Assembly (NCBI GenBank): GCA_012934845.2 | Contig: WNNJ02002611.1 | Location: forward strand, 1 to 64,000 | DNA length: 64,000 nt | Direction of reading: 5' to 3' | Origin: Pomphorhynchus laevis | Lineage: Eukaryota; Acanthocephala; Palaeacanthocephala; Echinorhynchida; Pomphorhynchidae | Shown here: in pieces, positions 56,513 through 64,000 of the stretch | Layout of the letters: the number at the start of each line of letters is the position of its first letter | Numbering within the stretch: position 1 is the first letter of the stretch | Position numbers and translations under genes: made by a program | Notes under the pieces: generated by a model | Told to the model about the DNA's origin: nothing | What the model saw: the letters and a program-made list of their open reading frames with translations, nothing else | Database searches by the model: none

Positions 56513-56882
56513 TATACTTTGCATTAGAATAAGATACTAGATAGTTATTTCAGAGGAAATACATCATTAGCATGTATTTGGCCCCGCTGCTATGTTGGGT
56601 AGAGGAGTTAGGGGCCGAAACCTGATAGCATAGCAGTTCCTCCTGATGACCTCTAATTCTTATTATGATACAACGTCTGTTATTTATTAGTCAATTCATA
56701 AAAATGACGTTTATTTTAAATTTTATTTTTTATTATTATTTTTTAACTTGATTAAAATTATAGAAAATCTAAAAACAATTATTAATTTTATTATTTAATT
56801 ATTAAATTTTGATTTAGCATTATTATGTTTTGTTTATTTTATAATTATATAACAATACGTAGACTCAGTTAGCTGATTTAAT
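56513..56882 (+). other. 3' non-coding tail of the retroelement
   Basis: Non-coding 370 bp between the RT stop codon and the resumption of satellite. It consists of a short AT-rich leader, a GC-rich folded island (56,551-56,655) and an AT-rich tail with T-rich runs at about 56,720-56,750 and ending acgtagactcagttagctga. A potential polyadenylation word AATAAA overlaps the last codons at 56,504-56,509. There is no terminal A-tract and no simple microsatellite at the 3' end. None of this sequence is repeated at the left end of the element. Confidence 0.8.
56551..56655 (+). ncRNA. Predicted structured RNA island with pseudoknot
   Basis: By eye, several complementary segments nest and interleave. 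Hairpin: aaatacat at 56,557-56,564 with atgtattt at 56,572-56,579, with a 7-base loop. Stem A: ggcccc at 56,580-56,585 with ggggcc at 56,611-56,616. Stem B: ctgctatg at 56,587-56,594 with catagcag at 56,629-56,636. A and B interleave as A-B-A'-B', which is a pseudoknot. A further aggag (56,603-56,607) can pair with ctcct (56,640-56,644). An outer agagg (56,552-56,556) can pair with cctct (56,650-56,654). It is the only GC-rich island in a window of about 20% G+C. Possible roles are an RT recognition element or a self-cleaving ribozyme. The function is unknown. Confidence 0.65.
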
Positions 56883-57839
56883 TTCATTTGACTATCTGTT
56901 AATAATCGGACGTGAGAAATACATTTATCTGTAATATTGTAAAATTATAAAATAATTTAGAATTGTGATGTGATAATATATTAAATAACGTATTAATATT
57001 TTTTAAAATATTGGGGCTATATCAATAAAACACAATTTGCTTCTTCATTTGACTACCTGTTAATAAACGGACATGAGAAATTTACATAAATCTGTAATAT
57101 TATAAAATTATAAAATAATTTATAATTATTATGTGATAATATATAATATAATGTATAAATATTTTAAAATATTGGGGCAAGATCAATAAAACACAATTTG
57201 CTTCTTCACTTGACTACCTGTTAAAAAACGGACATGAGAAATACATAAATCTGTAATATTAAAAAATTATAAAATAATTTATAATTATAATGTGATAATA
57301 TATTAAATAAGGTATTACAATTTTAAAATATTGATGGAAAATTAATAAAACACAATTTGCTTCTTCATTTGACTTTCTGTTAATAAACGGACATGAGAAA
57401 TACATAAATATGTCATATTCTAAAATTAAAAAGTAATTTATAATTGTGATGTGATAATATATTAAATAACGTATTTATATTATAAAATGTTGTGGCTGTA
57501 TCAATAAAACACAATTTGCTTCTTCATTTGACTACCTATTAATAAACGGACATAAGAAATACATAAATCTGTAATATTAAAAAATTATAAAATAATTTAT
57601 AATTATGATGTGAAAATATATAATATAATGTATTAATATTTTAAAATATTGAGGCAAGATCAATAAAGCACAATTTGCTTCTTCATTTGACTACCTGATA
57701 ATAAACAATAATGAGAAATACATAAATCTGTGATATTATAAAATTATAAAACAATTTTTAATTATGATGTGATAATATATTAAAAACCGTATTACCATTC
57801 TAAAATATTGGGGGTAGATCAATAAAACACAATTTGCTT

Positions 57840-60800
57840 CTTTATTTGACTACCTGTTAATAAACGGAAATGAAAAATACATAAATCTGTTATATTAAAT
57901 ATATTAAAAAATAATTTATAATTTTGATGTGATAATATATTAAAAAACGTATTACATTTTTTAAATATTGACAGCGGATTAATAAAATACAATATGCGTC
58001 TTCATTTAACAACCTGTAAATAAACGGATAAGAGAAATACATAAATCTGTAATTTTATAAAATTATAAAATAATTTATAATTTGATTTGATATTATATTA
58101 AACAACATATTACAATTTTAAAATATTGACGGAGGATTAATAAAATAAATTTGCTTTTTCATTTGACTATCCGTTAATAAACGGACTTGAGAAATACATT
58201 TATCTGTAATATTGTAAAATTGTAAAATAATTTATAATTATGATGTGATAATATATTAAATAACGTATTACAATTTTAAAATATTACCAGAGGATAATGA
58301 CAAAACACAATTTGCTTCTTCATTTAACTACCTGTTAATAAACGGACATGATAAATACATTAATCTGTTATATTAAATATATTAAAAAAAAATTATAATT
58401 TTGATGTGATAATATATTAAATAACGTATTACAATTTTTAAATATTGACGGAGGATTTATAAAGCACAATTCGCTTCTTCATTTGACTACTTGTTAATAA
58501 ACGGACATTAGAAATACATAAATCTGTGATAATAAAAAATTATCTAACAATTTATAATTATGATGTGATAATATATTAATAATTGTATTACAATTTGAAA
58601 ATATTGGGGCAAGATCAATAAAACACAATTTGCTTCTTCATTTGACTACCTGTTAATAAACGGACATGAGAAATACATAAATCTGTTATATTAAATATAT
58701 TAAAAAATAATTTATAATTTTGATGTGATAATATATTAAAACTCGTATTAAATTTTTTAAATATTGACAGCGGATTAATAAAACCCAATATGCGTTTTCA
58801 TTTGACTACCTGTAAATATACGGAAAAGAGAAATACATAAATCTGTAATTTTATAAAATTATAAAATAATTTATAATTTGATTTGATAAAATATTAAACA
58901 ACATATTACAATTTTAAAATATTGAAGGAGGATTAATAAAATAAATTTGCTTTTTCATTTGACTATCTGTTAATAAACCGACGTGAGAAATACATTTATC
59001 TGTAATATTGTAAAATTATAAAATAATTTATAATTATGATGTATAATATATTAAATAACGTATTACAATTTAAAAATATTACCAGAGGATTAAGAAAAAA
59101 ACACAATTTGCTTCTTCATTTAACTACCTGTTAATAAACGGACATGATAAATACATAAATCTGTTATATTAAATATATTAAAAAATAATTTATAATTTTG
59201 ATGTGATAATATATTAAATAACGTATTACAATTTTAAAATATTGACGGAGGATTTATAAAACAAAATTTGCTTCTTCATTTGACTACCTGTTAATAAACG
59301 GACATAAGAAATACATAAATCTGTAATAATAAAAAATTATCAAACAATTTAAAATTATGATGTGATAATATATTAAAAACCGTATTACAATTTTAAAATA
59401 TTGGGGCTAGATCAATAAAACACAATTTGCTTCTTCATTTGACTACCTGTTTATAAACGGACATGAGAAATACATAAATCTGTAATATTATAAAATTACA
59501 AAATAATTTTTAATTGTGATGTGATAATATATTAAAAAAAGTAGCAATTATTTTCTAAATATTGAATGCATGATCAATAAAACACAATTTGCTTCTTCAT
59601 TTGACTACCTGATAGTAAACGGACATGAGAAATACATAAATCTGTAATATTATAAAATTATAAAACAATTTATAATAATGATGTGATAATATATTAAAAA
59701 CAGTATTACAATTTTAAAATATTGGGGCAATATCGATAATACACAATTTGCTTCTTCATTTGACAACCTATTAATAAACGGACATGAGAAATACATTTAT
59801 CTGTAATATTATATAATTATAAAATAATTTATAATTATGATGTGATAATATATAAAACAACGTATTACAATTTTAAAATATTGGGGCAAGATCAATAAAA
59901 CACAATTTGCTTCTTCATTTGACTACCTGTTAATAAACGGACATGAGAAATACATAAATCTGTAATATTTTAAAATTATAAAATAATTTATAATTGTGAT
60001 GTGATAATATAATAAAAAACGTATTACAATTTTAAAATAGTACCGGAGGATTAAGAAAAAATACAATTTGCTTCTTCATTTGACTACCTTTATATAAGCG
60101 GACATGAGAAATACATAAATCTGTTATATTAAATATATTAAAAAATAATTTATAATTTTGATGTGAAATATATTAAATAACGTATAAAATTTTTTAAATA
60201 TTGACAGCGGATTAATAAAACACAATATGCGTCTTTATTTGACTACCTGTAAATATACGGAAAAGAGAAATACATAAATCTGTAATTTTATAAAATTGTA
60301 AAATAATTTATAATTTGATTTGATAAAATATTAAACAACATATTACAATTTTAAAATATTGACGGAGGATTAATAAAATAAATTTGCTTTTTCATTTGAC
60401 TATCTGTTAATAAACCGACGTGAGAAATACATTTATCTGTAATATTGTAAAATTATAAAATAATTTATAATTATGATGTATAATATATTAAATAACGTAT
60501 TACAATTTTAAAATATTACCAGAGGATTAAGAAAAAACACAATTTGCTTCTTCATTTAACTACCGGTTATTAAACAGACCTGATAAATACAAATATCTGT
60601 TATATTAAATATATCAAAAAATAACTTATAATTTTGATGTGATAATATATTAAATAACGTATTACAATTTTAAAATATTGACGGAAGATTAATAAAACAC
60701 AATTTGCTTCTTCATTTGACTACCTGTTAATAAACGGACATAAGAAATACATAAATCTGTAATAATAAAAAATTATCAAACAATTTAAAATTATGATGTG

Positions 60801-61980
60801 ATAATATATTAAAAACCGTATTACAATTTTAAAATATTGGGGCAAGATCAATAAAACACAATTGGCTTCTTCATTTGACTACCGGTTATTAAACGGAAAT
60901 GATAAATACATAAATCTGTTATATTAAATATATTAAAAAATAATTTATAATTTTGATGTGATAATATATTGAATAACGTATTACAATTTTAAAATATTGA
61001 CGGAGGATTTATATAACACAATTTGCTTCTTCATTTGACTACCTGTTAATAAACGGACATAAGAAATACATAAATCTGTAATAATAAAAAATTATCAAAC
61101 AATTTAAAATTATGATGTGACAATATATTAAAAACCGTATTACAATTTTAAAATATTGGGGCTAGATCAATAAAACACAATTTGCTTCTTCATTTGACTA
61201 CCTGTTAATAAACGGACATGAGAAATATATAAATCTGTTATATTAAATATATTAAAAAATAATTTATAATTTTGATGTGATAATATATTAAATAACGTAT
61301 TACATTTTTTAAATATTGACAGCGGATTAATAAAATACAATATGCGTCTTCATTTGACTACCTGTAAATAAACGGATGAGAGAAATACATAAATCTGTAA
61401 TTTTATAAAATTATAAAATAATTTATAATTTGATTTGATATTATATTAAACAACATATTACAATTTTAAAATATTGACGGAGGATTAATAAAATAAATTT
61501 GCTTTTTCATTTGACTATCTGTTAATAAACGGACGTGAGAAATACATTTATCTGTAATATTGTAAAATTGTAAAATAATATATAATTATGATGTGATAAT
61601 ATATTAAATAACGTATTACAATTTTAAAATATTACCAGAGGATTAAGAAAAAACACAATTTGCTTTTTCATTAAACTACCTGTTAATAAACGGACATGAT
61701 AAATACATAAATCTGTTATATTAAATATATTAAAAAAAAATTTATAATTTTGATGTGATAATATATTAAATAACGTATTACAATTTTAAAATATTGACGG
61801 AGAATTTATAAAACACAATTTGCTTCTTCATTTGACTACCTGTTAATAAACGGACATAATGAGAAATACATAAATCTGTAATATTAAAAAATTATAAAAC
61901 AATTTATAATTATGATGTGATAATATATTAAAAACCGTATTACAATTTTAAAATATTGGGGCTAGATCAATAAAACACAA
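57840..61980 (+). repeat. Higher-order repeat: cassettes of about five monomers
   Basis: A fixed order of distinct monomer subtypes recurs: (1) acagcggattaat with atatgcgtc and taatttgatttgat; (2) ataaatttgctttttc with acgtgagaaatacattta; (3) accagaggattaag with tgataaatac and ttatattaaatatatt; (4) aataataaaaaattatc with aaaaaccgtatt; (5) ggggctagatcaat. The acagcgg marker lies at 57,971, 58,767, 60,204 and 61,319, spacings of 796, 1437 and 1115 bp, which are 5, 9 and 7 monomers. Some cassettes therefore include extra members. The subtype 2-3 pair also occurs at about 38,060, 42,690, 48,550 and 53,300. Confidence 0.9.
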
Positions 61981-62079
61981 TTTGCTTCTTCATTTGACTA
62001 CCTGATAGTAAACGGACATGAGAAATACATAAATCTGTAATATTATAAAATTATAAAACAATTAATAATTATGATGTGA

Positions 62080-62690
62080 TAATATATTAAACAACGTATT
62101 ACAATTTTAAAATATTTAGGCAAGATCAATAAAACTCAATTTGCTTCTTCATTTGACTACCTGTTAATAAACGGACATGAGAAATACATAAATCCTGAAT
62201 ATTATAAAATTATCAAATAATATATAATTATGATGTGATAATATATTAAACAACGTATTTCAATTTTAAAAAATTGGGGCAAGATCAATAAAACTCAATT
62301 TGCTTTTTCATTTGACTACGGTTTAATAAACGGACACGAGAAATACATAAATCTGTAATATTAAAAAATTATAATATAATTTATAATTTTGATGTGATAT
62401 TATATTACATAACGTATTACAATTTTAAAATATTGACGGAGGATAAATAACAAAAATTTGCTTCTTCATTTGACTACCTGTTAATAAACGGACATGAAAA
62501 ATACATAAATCTGTAATATTATAAAATTATAAAATAATTTATAATGATGATGTGATAATATATTCAAAACCCGTATTAATATTTTAAAATATTGAAGGAG
62601 AATTAATAAAAAAAAATAGCTTTTTCGTTTGACTATCTGTTAATAAACGGACGAGAGAAATACATTTATCTGTAATATTGCAAAATTATA
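62080..62690 (+). repeat. Cassette copy 2, a paralogue of the element's left flank
   Basis: Matches 53,880-54,480 at offset 8,194-8,195 through ctacggtttaat, attacataacgtatt, gacatgaaaaatac and caaaacccgtattaat. It then continues into a monomer whose later part (attaatattttttaaaatatt with gggctatatcaat) resembles the monomer just right of the element. It is thus an approximate element-free counterpart of the insertion locus. Confidence 0.85.
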
Positions 62691-62773
62691 AAATAATTTA
62701 TAATTGTGATGTGATAATATATTAAATAAAGTATTAATATTTTTTAAAATATTCGGGCTATATCAATAAAACA

Positions 62774-62980
62774 CAATTTGCTTCTTCATTTGGCTACCTG
62801 TTAATAAACATACATAAGAAATACATAAATCTGTAATATTAAAAAATTACAAAATAATTTATAATTGTGATGTGATAATATATTATGATGTGATAAATCT
62901 GTAATATTATAAAATTACAAAATAATTTATAATTATGATGTGATAATATTTTAAAATATTGGGGCAAGATCAATAAAACA
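62774..62980 (+). repeat. Over-long, rearranged monomer (207 bp)
   Basis: The distance between successive caatttg anchors is 207 bp here. The segment from ctgtaatatt to tgtgataatatt is present twice (joined at tattatgatgtgataaatctg, about 62,880), and the usual aacgtattacaat segment is missing from the second half. It combines an internal duplication with a deletion. Confidence 0.85.
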
Positions 62981-63559
62981 CAATTTGCTTCTTCATTTGA
63001 CTACCTGTTAATAAACGGACATAAGAAATACATAAATCTGCAATAATAAAAAATTATCAAACAATTTATAATTATGATGTGATAATATATTAAAAACCGT
63101 ATTACAATTTTAAAATATTGGGGCTAGATCAATAAAACACAATTTGCTTCTTCATTTGACTACCTGTTAATAAACGGACAAGAGAAATACATAAATCTGT
63201 AATATTATAAAATTATAAAATAATTTATAATTGTGATGTTATAATATATTAAATAACGTAGCAATTTTTTTTAAATATTGGGTGCATGATCAATAAAACA
63301 CAATTTGCTTCTTCATTTGACTAACTGATAGTAAACGGACATGAGAAATACAAAAATCTGTGATATTATAAAATTATAAAACAATTTATAATTATGAAGT
63401 GATAATATATTAGAAACAGTATTACAATTTTAAAATATTGTGGCAAAATCAATAAAACACAATTTGATTCTTCATTTGACTACCTATTAATAAACGGACA
63501 TGAGAAATACATAAATCTGTAATATTTTAGAATTATAAAATAATTTATAATTATGATGT

Positions 63560-64000
63560 GATAATATATTAAACAACGTATTACAATTATAAAATATTGG
63601 GGCAAGATCAATAAAACTCAATTTGCTTCTTCATTTGACTACCTGTTAATAAACGGACATGAGAAATACATAAATCTGTAATATTATAAAATTATCAAAT
63701 AATTTATAATTATGATGTGATAATATATTAAACAACGTATTACAATTTTCAAAAAATTGGGGCAAGATCAATAAAACTCAATTTGCTTTTTCATTTGATT
63801 AGGGTTTAATAAACGGACATGAGAAATACATAAATCTGTAATATTAAAAAATTATAATATAATTTATAATTTTGATGTGATGTTATATTACATAACTTAT
63901 TACAATTTTAAAATATTGACGGAGGATTAATAAAAAAAATTGCTTCTTCATTTGACTACCTGTTAATAAACGGACATGAAAAATACATAAATCTGTAATA
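63560..64000 (+). repeat. Cassette copy 3, running off the window
   Basis: Third occurrence of the cassette seen at 53,880 and 62,080, recognised by agggtttaataaac at 63,801, ttatattacataac and gacatgaaaaatac. It is cut by the end of the window. Confidence 0.8.

Larger units (their letters stand above)
54591..56882 (+). mobile_element. Penelope-like-type retroelement, 5'-truncated
   Basis: The only non-satellite DNA in the window. It contains one long reverse transcriptase frame and a 370-bp 3' non-coding part with a folded GC-rich island. No long terminal repeats, terminal inverted repeats, capsid, integrase or protease motifs are visible. The satellite flanks stop at ctacttc and resume at ttcatttgac, so the element sits between two neighbouring positions of a monomer. 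No target duplication is recognisable beyond the shared ttc. The left end opens in the middle of a conserved coding region, as in 5'-truncated target-primed retroelements. The uninterrupted frame suggests a recent insertion. The assignment to Penelope-like elements rests on motif resemblance from memory. A different non-LTR lineage remains possible. Confidence 0.8.
56883..64000 (+). repeat. Satellite array, 159-bp monomer, right part
   Basis: The same satellite resumes in the same orientation directly after the retroelement, starting inside a monomer at the word ttcatttgac, and runs to the end of the window. Many monomers here belong to distinguishable subtypes that follow each other in a fixed order, forming a higher-order repeat of about five monomers. 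No non-satellite sequence is visible in this stretch. Confidence 0.97.

Noticed and set aside
56580-56636. HDV-like self-cleaving ribozyme
   Set aside because: The two interleaved stems have the right topology and near-contiguous 5' strands. However, the segment between the second stem's 5' strand and the first stem's 3' strand has no cytosines and no clear P3 helix, so the required P1.1 pairing cannot form.
54591-56882. LTR element or DNA transposon
   Set aside because: The two ends share no direct or inverted terminal repeat, and no transposase, integrase, capsid or protease motif is seen. The only protein is an RT of non-LTR type.
56690-56882. Microsatellite or poly(A) tail at the element's 3' end
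   Set aside because: The tail is AT-rich with T runs, but there is no regular simple repeat and no A-tract at the junction with the satellite.
56513-56882. tRNA-like or SINE-like sequence in the GC-rich tail
   Set aside because: The complementary segments interleave instead of forming a cloverleaf, and no A-box or B-box words are visible.
1-64000. CENP-B box or telomeric repeats
   Set aside because: No CENP-B-box-like word is seen in the monomer. Occasional ttagggg-like words arise only from the variable 3' end of the monomer and are not in tandem.

Overview
This window is a satellite array with one retroelement inserted in it. Almost all of the 64 kb is a head-to-tail tandem repeat of a very AT-rich monomer. 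The best-preserved copies have a period of 159 bp and about 20% G+C, and about 390 copies fit in the window. All monomers lie in the same orientation. The only sequence not made of monomers is about 2.29 kb at 54,591-56,882. It carries one long open frame encoding a reverse transcriptase, followed by a 370-bp non-coding tail that contains the window's only GC-rich, strongly folded island.

Layout. 1-2,200: mixed, partly diverged monomers. 2,200-5,160: nearly identical monomers, a recently homogenised core. 5,160-38,580: diverged monomers in which blocks of 3 to 21 monomers recur at distant positions (7.2-10.5 kb with 18.5-21.8 kb and partly 24.0-25.0 kb; 10.7-11.4 kb with 29.1-30.0 kb; a three-monomer cassette at 12.7, 17.3 and 32.0 kb). 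38,580-50,310: a large tandem duplication, two units of about 5.56 and 6.18 kb. 50,310-54,590: further mixed monomers. 54,591-56,882: the retroelement. 56,883-64,000: monomers organised in recurring cassettes of about five units.

The encoded enzyme has the full order of RT motifs, including YDFSTLYTN, KGVPMGGNSSP and YIDD. From memory it resembles the Penelope-like or closely related RT open frames that are common in cnidarian and mollusc genomes. That placement comes from motif reading and not from a search. The frame is uninterrupted but opens at the junction with the satellite and has no convincing start codon, as expected for a 5'-truncated but young insertion.

Organism. A eukaryote, most likely an invertebrate animal with an AT-rich genome, judging by the tandem satellite, the RT family and the strongly A/T-biased codons of the RT. 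I cannot name a species. The region is probably constitutive heterochromatin (centromeric, pericentromeric or subtelomeric). I see no host protein gene, tRNA, rRNA or CRISPR array. Short open frames on the minus strand are translations of the monomer and were rejected.
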